DNA of 64,000 nucleotides from Lewinellaceae bacterium (GCA_024644235.1 JAHELJ010000005.1:132259-196258); one strand, 5' to 3'; numbered from the stretch's first letter, positions 35,703 through 45,209 are shown. Numbers and translations are program-made. Notes: generated by a model not told the origin, from the sequence alone.

Positions 35703-36848
35703 ATGGTGAATAAGCAATCAATAAAAGCCATTGTCATAATCGGTGCCGGTGGAATTGGAGAGGCAACGGCAATTTTACTTGCAAGGCATTTCCAAGATCA
35801 GGTGAAGCTTTTTATCGGTAATCGAACTGTGTCAAAGGCTGAGCGTGTCGTTGATCAGATTAACGAGCATTTTCCCACAGCCAATGCTCAGTCCTTTTCC
35901 CTTGCTGAGGATCTCAACGAAGAAATGCAATCGGCCTTCACCAGTTCCTCAGTCTTGCTGGATTGCTTACCGGGAAGTGAAGCGCCTCGCATGGCGCAAT
36001 TGGCGCTCATTTATGGTATGCACTATGCGAATCTCACGGAGTACGTGGCCGAAACCAGCAGCATCATCGAATTGGCTGCAAAGGCCGAAACAGGTTTCAT
36101 TTTGCAAACCGGCCTGGCTCCGGGTTTCATCAATGTGCTGGCTCATGGCGTATTTAAACAATTTTGCCAAAAATTCGAGGTAGAGCAGGTAGACTTGATT
36201 TCGATGAAGGTAGGAGCTCTGACACGTCATGCCACACCACCTCATTACTACGGCTTTACCTGGAGCCCTGTCGGGGTTGCCACCGAATATCTAATGGATA
36301 CTATCTGCCTCAGGGAAAATAAGAAAGTGATTCTTTCTTCATTGAGTGAACCAAAGCAAGTGATCATAGATGGAATAACCTACGAGGAGGACCTCACTTC
36401 CGGTGGCACTGCGGATTTGCCAGATTTTTTCGCGGGCCGGGTAGAAAGTCTTGAATATAAAACCCTAAGGTATCCTGGTCACTACAACTGGGTGAAGGAA
36501 AGACTGGCTGCGATTCCCAAAGATGAGGATCACATTGCTCACCTTCAGAAGCAAATGGAAACTTGCATACCCCACATCGAAGACGATCAGGTCATCATAT
36601 ACTGCGCCGTGGAAGGACCAGATAAATATGGTAACCGGCAACGTCTCGAGACCAACTATCAGATCCCACCAATGTCGATTGGGGATATCACGCTACGGGC
36701 TATTCAGGTAACCACCGCCGCCCCCCTGGCCGAATGCGCACGAATACTCATGGAAAAAGATCCCAAAGGGGTGATTACCCAAAGCCAACTTGACCCAGAG
36801 ACTTTCCTGAATGGCGAGATTGTAAAATCAGTGTTTAATTCTGTTTAG
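35703..36848 (+). CDS. Saccharopine dehydrogenase family protein
   Basis: A 381-residue protein with an N-terminal Rossmann fold (AIVIIGAGGIGEATAILLARH) and the saccharopine dehydrogenase C-terminal layout (GLAPGFINVLAHG, MKVGALTRHATPPHYYGFTWSP, TLRYPGHYNW). Family members reduce or oxidise saccharopine-like amino acid adducts in lysine metabolism, or act as carboxynorspermidine dehydrogenases. The subgroup cannot be fixed by eye. It is a single gene between the small lipoprotein and the IS110 element. Confidence 0.85.
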   Translation: MVNKQSIKAIVIIGAGGIGEATAILLARHFQDQVKLFIGNRTVSKAERVVDQINEHFPTANAQSFSLAEDLNEEMQSAFTSSSVLLDCLPGSEAPRMAQLALIYGMHYANLTEYVAETSSIIELAAKAETGFILQTGLAPGFINVLAHGVFKQFCQKFEVEQVDLISMKVGALTRHATPPHYYGFTWSPVGVATEYLMDTICLRENKKVILSSLSEPKQVIIDGITYEEDLTSGGTADLPDFFAGRVESLEYKTLRYPGHYNWVKERLAAIPKDEDHIAHLQKQMETCIPHIEDDQVIIYCAVEGPDKYGNRQRLETNYQIPPMSIGDITLRAIQVTTAAPLAECARILMEKDPKGVITQSQLDPETFLNGEIVKSVFNSV

Positions 36849-37017
36849 GGTTTAAGGCCTGACCTTGCCTGTGTAATTGTTGTTGAGTTGGCCGTTGATC
36901 GTTTACCGTTATTTTTTTGTCGTTAAACGTTAATCGCCTCGCTCACCCCCCTAATTCACTACTCACCACTGCACTAAAAAAAATCCCTTGACCTTTGGCC
37001 CTTCGCCTCGTATGTTT
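36849..37017. other. Spacer between saccharopine dehydrogenase gene and IS110 element
   Basis: Noncoding spacer that carries a 73-base direct repeat (36928-37000) whose second copy lies beyond the IS (38492-38563). No gene seen. Confidence 0.5.
36928..37000 (+). repeat. Direct repeat flanking the IS110 element, left copy
   Basis: CGTTAATCGCCTCGCTCACC and onward to CCTTTGGCCC. The copy at 38492-38563 matches about nine in ten positions. It includes CACTACTCACCACT-type simple sequence of the kind seen in other spacers. Confidence 0.75.
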
Positions 37018-37027
37018 AGGATACATA
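37018..37027 (+). repeat. Proposed left boundary repeat of IS110
   Basis: AGGATACATA, identical to 38339-38348. May represent the shared core at the element ends, or chance. Confidence 0.4.
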
Positions 37028-37244
37028 AATATTTCTAGTAATATCTTGGGATCTACTGAAGGCGAGACGAGACCTTGGCCTAAGCAACTTAGATAGTATG
37101 CAGAGTCAAAGAGAGCCCTCGCCTTTGGGGTTCTTTGAGACAGAATAGCATTTAAGACAGTTGTTGAAAATCACATCTAGTCAGTATAAGTGAACGAGGT
37201 AAGTCGTAGGAGAACCGCTTTTTCTTAACTCAAAAATTTAGGCT
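37028..37244 (+). ncRNA. Candidate bridge (guide) RNA region in the IS110 leader
   Basis: The 217 noncoding bases before the transposase contain nested pairing: AAGGCGAG (37059-37066) with CTCGCCTT (37118-37125), an alternative hairpin TCAAAGA (37106-37112) with TCTTTGA (37132-37138), and CTAAG/CTTAG around 37080-37092. IS110-group elements are known to express a bridge RNA from this position that guides target and donor recognition. The RNA itself is inferred; no sequence match was possible. Confidence 0.4.
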
Positions 37245-38327
37245 ATGCAGCTAGTCAAACAAAACGTTGGATTGGAGATAGAAGCGAAGAAGGTTAAGGT
37301 TCGCTTTGAGTGTTTATGGGATGATTGGACCAGGAAGGTTCTAGGAACGCGAAGCTTTAGTAATGGATCACGTGGTTTTCGAGAACTGGAGGAATGGATA
37401 AAGAAGAAATGCAAATCTGAGAAGGAGGTTCACTTAACTATGGAAGCTACCGGTGTGTATTATGAGCGGCTCGCTTACCATTTCCATGCATTGGGTTCGG
37501 CCTATGTCGTGCATGTGTTATTACCCAATATAAGTAAGGGGTATCGCAATAGCTTGAACCTGAAAAGTAAGACGGATGAGCTTGATGCAGCCATGCTTTC
37601 TCAATTAGGCTTGGAGCGGCAATTGCCCAGGTGGGAGCCGATGAGTGCACCGATGCGAGAATTGAAAAAACTAAATCGAGAGCGACTCCGATTAGTAAGA
37701 GAGAAGACGATGGTTATCAATCAGTTGCATGCAGAGCAAGCTTCCCATCAACCCAGTTCAGGAGCGATCAACAGATATGAAGATCACATTCGATTTATCG
37801 AAAAACAGATCAAGCAGATCAATGGGGAACTGAAGCAAAAGATCGGCCAAGATCCTGAACTGAAGCAAAGGATAGAACATGTATGTACCGCTAAAGGCTT
37901 AGGGTTTACCACGGTGTGTGGAGTGGTAGCCGAATTGAATGGATTTGCCTTGTTTAAAAACCGGAATCAATTGGTAAGTTATGCGGGATATGATGTGGTG
38001 AGAAATGAAAGTGGATCGAGTGTCAGAGGTCGTACCCACATTTCCAAGAAAGGCAATACTTACGTTAGGCAGATGCTATTTATGGCGGCTATGACAGCAG
38101 CGGTTTTTGATGAACATCATAAAGCCTACTATCAAAGGATTGTGGATAGAACCGGGATCAAGATGAAAGCCAATACGGCCATTCAACGAAAATTGCTGCT
38201 ACTGATCTATGCGCTGTTCACGAAGAATGAACCCTATGATCCCTCTTATCATTTGAAGCTAAGAGAAAGGTTGGCACCGAAAAAAGAGATAAAGAGAGCA
38301 CGGACTAAAGCAACTTTGATTCACTAA
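37245..38327 (+). CDS. IS110-family transposase (DEDD recombinase)
   Basis: A 360-residue transposase, uninterrupted. The N-terminal RuvC-like DEDD domain has Glu67 (TMEATGVYYE), Asp111 and Asp114 (KTDELDAAML). The first acidic position, usually Asp in VGIDV, is Glu11 here (VGLEIEA). A coiled-coil linker spans about 135-215. The C-terminal Tnp domain has QLVSYAGYD, the putative catalytic Ser256 (NESGSSVRGR) and HISKKGNTYVRQML. Such enzymes cut and rejoin DNA at targets selected by a bridge RNA. The start ATG at 37245 follows the structured leader; a terminator-like hairpin overlaps the right end (38333-38358). Confidence 0.92.
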   Translation: MQLVKQNVGLEIEAKKVKVRFECLWDDWTRKVLGTRSFSNGSRGFRELEEWIKKKCKSEKEVHLTMEATGVYYERLAYHFHALGSAYVVHVLLPNISKGYRNSLNLKSKTDELDAAMLSQLGLERQLPRWEPMSAPMRELKKLNRERLRLVREKTMVINQLHAEQASHQPSSGAINRYEDHIRFIEKQIKQINGELKQKIGQDPELKQRIEHVCTAKGLGFTTVCGVVAELNGFALFKNRNQLVSYAGYDVVRNESGSSVRGRTHISKKGNTYVRQMLFMAAMTAAVFDEHHKAYYQRIVDRTGIKMKANTAIQRKLLLLIYALFTKNEPYDPSYHLKLRERLAPKKEIKRARTKATLIH

Positions 38328-38332
38328 AAAAT

Positions 38333-38358
38333 GTAGGCAGGATACATACCCTGCCTAC
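38333..38358 (+). terminator. Hairpin at the right end of IS110
   Basis: GTAGGCAGG (38333-38341), loop ATACATAC, CCTGCCTAC (38350-38358). Perfect 9-base stem starting six bases after the transposase stop. Only a weak T content follows. The proposed right boundary (38348) falls in its loop, so it might be the remnant target palindrome rather than a terminator. Confidence 0.5.
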
Positions 38359-38491
38359 TCTGGATAGCTCCCTTTAGGGAAACTTCCTTCTTTATTCACA
38401 AATTTAGATTTATGCCGATAAAGCTTGGAATTTAACATAGCATCTTTGACCGATAAACCTTAACCCATCCCGTTGATCGTTCGACGTTGAT

Positions 38492-38563
38492 CGTTAATCG
38501 CCTCGCTCACCCCCCTAAATCACTACTCACCACTACACTATTAAGAATCCCTTGACCTTGGCC
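38492..38563 (+). repeat. Direct repeat flanking the IS110 element, right copy
   Basis: Second copy of the repeat at 36928-37000, same orientation, with a one-base shorter A/T tract near CACTATTAAGAATCCC. Lies between IS110 and the xylose isomerase gene end. Confidence 0.75.
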
Positions 38564-38603
38564 CGTAACCTTTGACCCCTTTCACCCTTTAGCCTTTTTG
38601 ACG

Positions 38604-39932
38604 CTAGATATATTGATTGATGATGTTTTCAAACAATTCCTGCTTGCCGCTTTTCATGGCAGGTTCCCCATTTTCGATGGCATATTCTCTCAGCTCTTCC
38701 AGGGTAAGTTTGCCTTCTTCAAACATTTTACCGTATCCATGGTCAAACGAACTATAACGCTCTTGCCGCAGCATGTGGTAATCTGATTTTTTGCGAATTC
38801 GGTCGGCGATGAGTAAGGAACGAGCGAAGGCGTCCATGCCACCGATATGAGCCAGGAAGAGATCTTCTTTATCGGTCGAGTTGCGGCGCAATTTGGCGTC
38901 GAAGTTCACACCTCCATTGGAAAATCCTCCCGCATCGAGAATCACAAGCATAGCCTGAGTGAGCTCGTACAGGTTGACAGGAAACTGGTCGGTATCCCAG
39001 CCGTTTTGATAGTCCCCTCGGTTGGCATCGATACTTCCTAGTAAACCGGCGTCCGCCGCGACCTGCAACTCATGCTGAAAAGTATGACTGGCCAGAGTGG
39101 CGTGATTGACTTCCACATTTAGTTTGAAATCCTCATCCAATCCATGTTGCTGGAGAAAGCCCACGACCGTCGCGCTGTCGAAGTCATACTGATGTTTCAT
39201 CGGCTCCATCGGTTTGGGCTCGATGAGGAATGTGCCTTCAAAGCCATTGCGTCGTGCATAATCTTTCGCCATATGCAGAAACTGAGCCATGTGATCAAGT
39301 TCTCTACGCATGTCGGTGTTGAGTAGTGACATATAGCCTTCTCTCCCACCCCAGAACACGTAATTGGCACCTCCTAAAGCGATGGTGGCGTCGAGAGCGT
39401 TTTTTACCTGGGTGCCAGCATAGCTCAGCACCTGAAAATCAGGATTTGTGGCTGCTCCGTTCATATAGCGTGGATTGGAGAAGAGATTGGCTGTACCCCA
39501 AAGCAACTTAACCCCGGAAGCTTCTTGTTTTTCCTTGGCATAGTCCACTATTGCTTGCAGCCGGGCTTCACTTTCCCGGATCGAACCACCCTCTGCTACT
39601 AAATCGAAATCATGAAAACAATAAAAGGGGATTCCCAGCTTAGTGATAAATTCAAATGCAGCGTCCATTTTTTCTCTGGCCAAATCCACCGGATCACCGG
39701 CAGTGGCCCAGGGCATTTTTCGGGTGCCAGGGCCAAACGGATCGCTCAACTCATTACAGAAGCTATGCCAATAGGCCACGGCAAAACGAAAATGGTCCTG
39801 CATGCTTTTGCCATCTACCACTTGATGGGCATCATAATATTTAAACGCCAGGGGATTGTCCGATTCAGGTCCTTCGTATTCGACAGTGCCGATACTGGGA
39901 AAATACTCCACATCACCAATCACAGTTTTCAT
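38604..39932 (-). CDS. xylA: Xylose isomerase
   Basis: A 442-residue class II xylose isomerase converting D-xylose to D-xylulose in the cytoplasm. Metal and substrate motifs are intact: [49 protein letters not shown] and [20 protein letters not shown]. The N-terminus ([20 protein letters not shown]) and length are typical. It stands alone on the minus strand; no xylulokinase gene is in view. Divergent from the Gfo/Idh/MocA oxidoreductase gene with a 231-base shared upstream region. Confidence 0.95.
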   Translation of the reverse strand: MKTVIGDVEYFPSIGTVEYEGPESDNPLAFKYYDAHQVVDGKSMQDHFRFAVAYWHSFCNELSDPFGPGTRKMPWATAGDPVDLAREKMDAAFEFITKLGIPFYCFHDFDLVAEGGSIRESEARLQAIVDYAKEKQEASGVKLLWGTANLFSNPRYMNGAATNPDFQVLSYAGTQVKNALDATIALGGANYVFWGGREGYMSLLNTDMRRELDHMAQFLHMAKDYARRNGFEGTFLIEPKPMEPMKHQYDFDSATVVGFLQQHGLDEDFKLNVEVNHATLASHTFQHELQVAADAGLLGSIDANRGDYQNGWDTDQFPVNLYELTQAMLVILDAGGFSNGGVNFDAKLRRNSTDKEDLFLAHIGGMDAFARSLLIADRIRKKSDYHMLRQERYSSFDHGYGKMFEEGKLTLEELREYAIENGEPAMKSGKQELFENIINQYI

Positions 39933-40163
39933 AAGGTCAGAGATTTGCTAGTTATGAAATACCAAATTATTAAGGGAGTCTCCAAAATACTGGAAATCAT
40001 CATTTATGAAGACCAATCTTATTAAGGTTTTAAAATAATCCTTATCATTATTGATTCAGGTCATAAGTCCAGAATTAGTGTGATGGTGTGCGATCTGTTC
40101 GATCGAGAATTAGAAATGTTGGGCAGTGATTTGAACAATTATTAACCAAAACATAAGACTGAA

Positions 40164-41315
40164 ATGAGTAGAAAAATCCGCATGGGTATGGTGGGCGGTG
40201 GCCGCGGTGCCTTCATCGGTGCTGTGCATAGGATGGCTTCTGCACTGGATGGAGAAATCGAGCTTGTCTGCGGAGCTTTTAGTAGCGACCCAGAAAAATC
40301 AAAGGCTTCCGGAGCTGATTTTTATTTATCTCCGGACCGGGTGTACGGCAGCTATGCCGAAATGATCGAAAAGGAAAAGGCTCTGCCGGAAGATGTTCGA
40401 ATGGACTTCGTCTCGATCGTCACTCCAAATCATGTACATTATGGCCCTGCCAAGATGGCACTGGAAAATGGCTTTCATGTAGTCTGCGACAAACCCCTTT
40501 GTTTCGATATGGAGGAAGCTCGGGACCTGGAGAGACTGGTTGAGGAAACGGGATTGATCTTTGCGCTCACCCATAATTACACAGGCTACCCCATGGTCAA
40601 ACAAGCACGTAATATGGTAGCAAATGGTACCATTGGTGAAGTGCGTAAAGTCGTAGTCGAGTATCCCCAGGGATGGCTATCTACAAAATTGGAAGACAGT
40701 GAACAAAAACAGGCATCCTGGAGAACCGATCCAAAGAGATCAGGAATTGCAGGAAGTATGGGAGATATCGGCACTCATGCTGAGAATCTGGCCGAGTACA
40801 TTACTGGTCTTCAAATCAAGGAGATGTGTGCTGACCTGACCATTTTTGTCCCCGGCCGGCTGCTGGATGACGATGGCAATGTCTTACTCAGGTTTGAGAA
40901 CGGAGCCAAAGGCATCCTTTTCGCCAGCCAGATTTCGGCCGGAGAAGAAAACAATCTCCGGATCCGGATATATGGTACGAAAGCCGGATTGGAATGGCAT
41001 CAACAAGAGCCAAACAGCCTTCAGGTAAAGTGGCTCGACAGACCCATGGAGATCTTGCGAACGGGAGTAGGTGACCTGGCAGCGGCAGCTCAGGCTCATA
41101 CCAGATTGCCTGCTGGGCATCCGGAAGGGTACCTTGAAGCCTTTGCCAATATCTATCGCAATTTTGCAAAACACGTTCAGGCCAGGTTGGCCGGTAAGGA
41201 TCCAGATCCGGTGTATGATTTTCCTACAGTGAGCGATGGCGTAAGGGGCATGCAGTTTATCATCAAAGTGGTGGAGTCTTCCGGAACAGAACAAAAATGG
41301 CTGAGCTTCGAATAG
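40164..41315 (+). CDS. Gfo/Idh/MocA family oxidoreductase
   Basis: A 383-residue NAD(P)-dependent sugar dehydrogenase-like protein. N-terminal nucleotide fold MGMVGGGRGAFIGAVHRMA, then SIVTPNHVHYGPA and VVCDKPLCFD (the Lys of the xKP motif), and in the C-terminal domain SMGDIGTHAENLAEY with the catalytic His. Family members oxidise inositols, glucosides and related sugars at C3 or other positions. The TIM-barrel isomerase gene starts 46 bases downstream; such pairs act in inositol or 3-keto-sugar breakdown. The exact substrate is unknown. Confidence 0.88.
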   Translation: MSRKIRMGMVGGGRGAFIGAVHRMASALDGEIELVCGAFSSDPEKSKASGADFYLSPDRVYGSYAEMIEKEKALPEDVRMDFVSIVTPNHVHYGPAKMALENGFHVVCDKPLCFDMEEARDLERLVEETGLIFALTHNYTGYPMVKQARNMVANGTIGEVRKVVVEYPQGWLSTKLEDSEQKQASWRTDPKRSGIAGSMGDIGTHAENLAEYITGLQIKEMCADLTIFVPGRLLDDDGNVLLRFENGAKGILFASQISAGEENNLRIRIYGTKAGLEWHQQEPNSLQVKWLDRPMEILRTGVGDLAAAAQAHTRLPAGHPEGYLEAFANIYRNFAKHVQARLAGKDPDPVYDFPTVSDGVRGMQFIIKVVESSGTEQKWLSFE

Positions 41316-41361
41316 CCAGGGAAGTCAATCAAATTTCATTAAATCTAAAGCATAACAAATC

Positions 41362-42417
41362 ATGAAAAGCATAAAAGGACCTGCCATTTTCCTTGCCCAG
41401 TTTGCCGGAGATGACCCTCCCTACAACAGTCTGGAAGGATTATGTAAGTGGGCTGCCGACTTTGGATATATCGGGGTGCAGATTCCAACCTGGGATGGCC
41501 GGATCATTGATCTCAAGCAAGCCGCTGAGAGTAAAGACTACTGCGATGATTTCAAAGGGCGCGCGAAAGAATGTGGCGTGGAAATTACGGAGTTGTCAAC
41601 TCATTTGCAGGGCCAATTGGTGGCAGTACATCCGGCTTATGATGTAATGTTCGACGGCTTTGCTCCTCCTGAAGTGAGAAATAATTCATCTGCTCGCACC
41701 GATTGGGCTGTGCAACAATTGAAGTATGGTGCGATGGCCAGTCGCAACATGGGGATCGATGTTCATGTGACTTTTTCTGGAGCTTTCATCTGGCACACCG
41801 TATACCCATGGCCACAGCGACCGGAAGGATTGGTTCAGACAGCCTTCAAAGCACTGGCGGACCGTTGGCTACCTATCCTCAATTTCTTTGACGAGCATGG
41901 TGTTGACGTTTGCTACGAGATCCATCCGGGAGAGGATATTCACGATGGCATCACTTTTGAAATGTTTCGTGAAGCCACCGGCAACCACAAACGTGCTAAC
42001 ATTCTTTACGATCCCAGTCACTTTGTTTTGCAGCAACTGGACTATTTGGCTTTCATCGATATCTATCATGAATTCATCAAGATGTTTCATGTGAAGGATG
42101 CTGAGTTTAATCCTTCTGGCCGGGTGGGTGTCTACGGAGGTTACCAGGATTGGATCAACCGGGCTGGTCGATTTAGATCATTAGGTGACGGCCAAACAGA
42201 TTTTGCAGCGATCTTCAGCAAATTGGCTCAGTACGACTATGATGGCTGGGCCGTATTGGAATGGGAATGTTGCATCAAAGATGGTGATCAGGGAGCTCGA
42301 GAGGGCGCAGAGTTTATCCGCAGTCATATGATCAAAGTCACAGAAAAGACATTTGATGATTTTGCCGGCACGGGAGCTGATGAAGCCCTCAACAAGAAGA
42401 TCATCGGCCTTAGCTGA
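41362..42417 (+). CDS. Sugar phosphate isomerase/epimerase-like TIM-barrel protein
   Basis: A 351-residue xylose-isomerase-like barrel protein. Metal-binding and barrel blocks: YIGVQIPTWDG, TELSTHLQGQLVAVHP, VCYEIHPGEDIHDG, NILYDPSHFVLQQLDY, KMFHVKDAEFNP and WAVLEWECCIKDGDQGA. No export signal, unlike the family member at 4649-5596. Works probably with the upstream oxidoreductase in the cytoplasm on a keto- or cyclic sugar. Precise reaction unknown. Confidence 0.85.
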   Translation: MKSIKGPAIFLAQFAGDDPPYNSLEGLCKWAADFGYIGVQIPTWDGRIIDLKQAAESKDYCDDFKGRAKECGVEITELSTHLQGQLVAVHPAYDVMFDGFAPPEVRNNSSARTDWAVQQLKYGAMASRNMGIDVHVTFSGAFIWHTVYPWPQRPEGLVQTAFKALADRWLPILNFFDEHGVDVCYEIHPGEDIHDGITFEMFREATGNHKRANILYDPSHFVLQQLDYLAFIDIYHEFIKMFHVKDAEFNPSGRVGVYGGYQDWINRAGRFRSLGDGQTDFAAIFSKLAQYDYDGWAVLEWECCIKDGDQGAREGAEFIRSHMIKVTEKTFDDFAGTGADEALNKKIIGLS

Positions 42418-42455
42418 TTTGAACTTTAAGCCTTCACTTTTCTTTTCTTTGCCAG

Positions 42456-44774
42456 ATGAAGCAAGTGGATCGATGGCTTACCTTCTTTTTTTGGCTGTTT
42501 GCCGTCTGTAGCTGGAGCCAGATCAATGGAAGTTTGCAGGGACATGTACTGGATGCCTTGGATGAGTCCGGAATTGGCGGGGTGAGGGTAGAAATCTCTA
42601 GTGAAGAGTTCAGCAAAATCAGTGTATCGGACGATCAGGGATACTTTCAACTCACCGACATCCCGTCTGGTTATTATCGGCTGTCATTCACCAGTCTAGG
42701 TTATCAAACCAAGATCATAGCAACCGTCGAAGTACGAACCGGCATTCCTCAATCCGGTAGCTACTATCTTTCTCCAGCTGCTTCGCGATTGGATGAGATT
42801 GTGGTACAGGCTGAATCGCGAAAGGGAACCCGGGAGGCACTCACCAGTGTGCATACACTTACCACTGAAGAGACTTTGAGATTTCCTGCCACCTTCTATG
42901 ATCCTGCCAGGCTTACCACGCTTTACGCCGGGGTAGTAAACCCGAATGACCAGGCGAATAATCTAGTTATTCGTGGCAATTCGCCAAATGGTGTCCGCTG
43001 GTATCTTCAGGATGTGGAGATCGTAAATCCCAATCATCTTAGCAATGCCGGTACTTTCTCGGACCGGTCAACCCAAAGTGGTGGTGGGGTAAATATTCTT
43101 AGCGCACAAATGTTGGATAATTCGCTCTTTCTTAAAGGAGCGTTTCCCAGTGCATATGGCAACGCCACGGCAGGGATTATGGATATGCAGCTAAGGCCGG
43201 GGGCTTCGGACCGGTTACATGGTACCGGCCAGATTGGATTGATCGGCATCGATGCTTCGCTCGAGGGTCCGCTTTCGGGAGAGAGTTCATTTCTGGCTAA
43301 TTACAGATACTCCACCGTTGGAATACTATCACAAATGGGAGTTGATTTCGGAGGTGAATCGATCAACTTCCAGGACCTCTCTTTTCATCTTCACATGCCA
43401 GTAGGTGAGCAAAGTGAGTTGTCGTTTTTCGGTCTTGGGGGTGTCAGTGAAAATGAATTCGTAGGCAGCAGGGATACCGCCGAGTGGCTTGAATTCAAAG
43501 ATAGGCAGGACATTTTGTTTGACTCCAGAATGGGAGCTATGGGTGTCTCATTTAAAGCGGGAAGCTGGCATACCAGCGTGGTTTACAGCGGATACAAGCA
43601 TAAGCGAAATTCTGAAATTATCGATCGGATGCTGAGGCCTATTGAGTTTGAAAAAGATCTAAATCGTGAAAGCAAGCTGGGTATTCACTCGTCCTATGGA
43701 ACCTCATTAGGTGGACAAAACTCATTGCATATTGGTGCCAAAGCCACTTTCCATGACCTGAGCGTCTTTTCCTCAAATGCTCTCTTGGATTATTTGTCTG
43801 ATGTCAGCGCTTCGGGATGGCTTCTGGAAAGCTATGGCGACTTACGTTGGCAGCTTGGTAGCGATCTTGTGTTGCATACAGGACTGCACCTGTCTCATTT
43901 CACCTTGAGTACTGCAACAGCGCTAGAACCCAGGATTTCAGCTCGTTACCATATATCAGCAAGAAGCTTCCTAGGACTAGCTTACGGACTCTACAGTCGG
44001 TTGCCGGAGGCAAATGTTTTGTTATTACTAGCTCCGGACGGAAGATCAAACTCCCATCTCGGTTTCATCCGCACCCATCATTTGGTCCTGTCCTATACCA
44101 ATTACATCAATGCCCAATCAAAGATCGTGGCCGAAGTATTTTATCAGTACCTCTTCGACATTCCGATTGCCAGCGGAGCAGAGAGGAGCCTGGCGACGAT
44201 CAATTCTTCCGAATTTGTCTTCTCAGAGCAATTGGAAAGTGAAGGAACCGGTAACAACGCAGGGGTCGAAATCTCCTATCAAAAATACTTTGCTGGCAGC
44301 ACTTTCTTCGAAATCAATGGGACAGTCTACGATTCGAAGTACACGGGTGCCGATGGAGTGAAGCGAAATACGCGTTACAACGGCAAGTACGGCTTCAACC
44401 TAACCGGAGGCAAGGAATTTTCGAAAGAAAATGGAGGAAAGCGAAAGAGTTTTGGAATAAACCTGAGAATTTCAGTGCATGGAGGTTTCTGGGAAGGTCC
44501 TATTGATGTGCAATCATCGCAGGAACGACTGTTGACAGTGTACGAAGAATCAAGTGCTTTTACCGAGCAATTACCGGCCTTTTTTAAAACTGATCTGAGA
44601 GTTTACTGGAAAAGAAGCAAGGCAAAAACGAGCCGTATTCTGGGACTCGATTTACTCAATGCCACCAACCGGGAGAATATCGATCATTATCGTTTTGATC
44701 CGCATACACAACAAATCATAGCTAAGGAGCAGTTCGGTATTTTGCCAAACCTTAGTTATCGCATCGAGTTCTAG
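42456..44774 (+). CDS. TonB-dependent receptor with carboxypeptidase-like domain
   Basis: A 772-residue outer-membrane protein. The signal peptide covers residues 1-22 (FFFWLFAVCSWSQ). About 25-115 are the carboxypeptidase-regulatory-like domain (LQGHVLDALDESGIGGVRVEI, SGYYRLSFTSLGYQTK), followed by the plug (LDEIVVQAESRKG, NNLVIRGNSPNGVRWYLQDVEIVNPNHL). The rest is a beta-barrel ending with the aromatic terminus NLSYRIEF. It imports a ligand with TonB-ExbBD energy. No SusD partner follows, so the substrate may not be a glycan; it sits in a plus-strand run behind sugar-metabolism genes. Confidence 0.88.
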   Translation: MKQVDRWLTFFFWLFAVCSWSQINGSLQGHVLDALDESGIGGVRVEISSEEFSKISVSDDQGYFQLTDIPSGYYRLSFTSLGYQTKIIATVEVRTGIPQSGSYYLSPAASRLDEIVVQAESRKGTREALTSVHTLTTEETLRFPATFYDPARLTTLYAGVVNPNDQANNLVIRGNSPNGVRWYLQDVEIVNPNHLSNAGTFSDRSTQSGGGVNILSAQMLDNSLFLKGAFPSAYGNATAGIMDMQLRPGASDRLHGTGQIGLIGIDASLEGPLSGESSFLANYRYSTVGILSQMGVDFGGESINFQDLSFHLHMPVGEQSELSFFGLGGVSENEFVGSRDTAEWLEFKDRQDILFDSRMGAMGVSFKAGSWHTSVVYSGYKHKRNSEIIDRMLRPIEFEKDLNRESKLGIHSSYGTSLGGQNSLHIGAKATFHDLSVFSSNALLDYLSDVSASGWLLESYGDLRWQLGSDLVLHTGLHLSHFTLSTATALEPRISARYHISARSFLGLAYGLYSRLPEANVLLLLAPDGRSNSHLGFIRTHHLVLSYTNYINAQSKIVAEVFYQYLFDIPIASGAERSLATINSSEFVFSEQLESEGTGNNAGVEISYQKYFAGSTFFEINGTVYDSKYTGADGVKRNTRYNGKYGFNLTGGKEFSKENGGKRKSFGINLRISVHGGFWEGPIDVQSSQERLLTVYEESSAFTEQLPAFFKTDLRVYWKRSKAKTSRILGLDLLNATNRENIDHYRFDPHTQQIIAKEQFGILPNLSYRIEF

Positions 44775-44828
44775 ATTAGTGATCTTGATCACCTCAGATT
44801 ACCTGATTTGATCCGTAATTTTGAGGGA

Positions 44829-45209
44829 ATGAAAATTGTGCACATCCTCATCATTGCGCTCTTTGCCTTGTTTGCTATCGTTCAATGGAATGATCCGGAT
44901 CCGCTTGGCTGGATACTGCTGTACCTCACAGTTGCTATAAGTGCGGGTCTCCATCTTGCCAAAATTTGCTTTCCGGTTTTACCTGCGGCTGGGGCGATGA
45001 TTTGTCTTTTCGGTTTACTTTTCCTCATTCCGGATTTTTTTGGTTGGATAGGAGAAGGGATGCCCAGTATCACCGGATCGATGAAGGCTGAATCACCACA
45101 TATTGAACTTGTAAGGGAGTTTTTAGGTTTTCTAATTGCCGGTATTGCTTTAGCCGGATATTTCGCCGCCTCGGTGAAGATTTGTAATTGTATTCAAGAG
45201 GAAAATTAA
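44829..45209 (+). CDS. TMEM220-like membrane protein
   Basis: A 126-residue protein with about four membrane helices and the hallmark FAIVQWNDPDPLGWILLY of the transmembrane 220 family. ATG 44829 follows TTGAGGGA, a fair ribosome-binding site; an upstream TTG at 44808 is less likely. The function of this family is unknown. Neighbours are the TonB receptor (54 bases upstream) and the thioredoxin-like gene (6 bases downstream). Confidence 0.85.
   Translation: MKIVHILIIALFALFAIVQWNDPDPLGWILLYLTVAISAGLHLAKICFPVLPAAGAMICLFGLLFLIPDFFGWIGEGMPSITGSMKAESPHIELVREFLGFLIAGIALAGYFAASVKICNCIQEEN

Larger units (their letters stand above)
37018..38348 (+). mobile_element. IS110-family insertion sequence
   Basis: Proposed from a complete DEDD transposase (37245-38327), a 217-base structured leader, and a 10-base direct repeat AGGATACATA at both proposed ends (37018-37027 and 38339-38348). 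A long left noncoding end and very short right end match the IS110 subgroup. Exact ends need a junction comparison; no target duplication or terminal inverted repeat is expected for this family. Confidence 0.65.

Noticed and set aside
36857..36868. GACCTTGCCTG as a further IS3 end
   Set aside because: Only 11 bases match the IS3 terminus and the following sequence differs, so probably chance.
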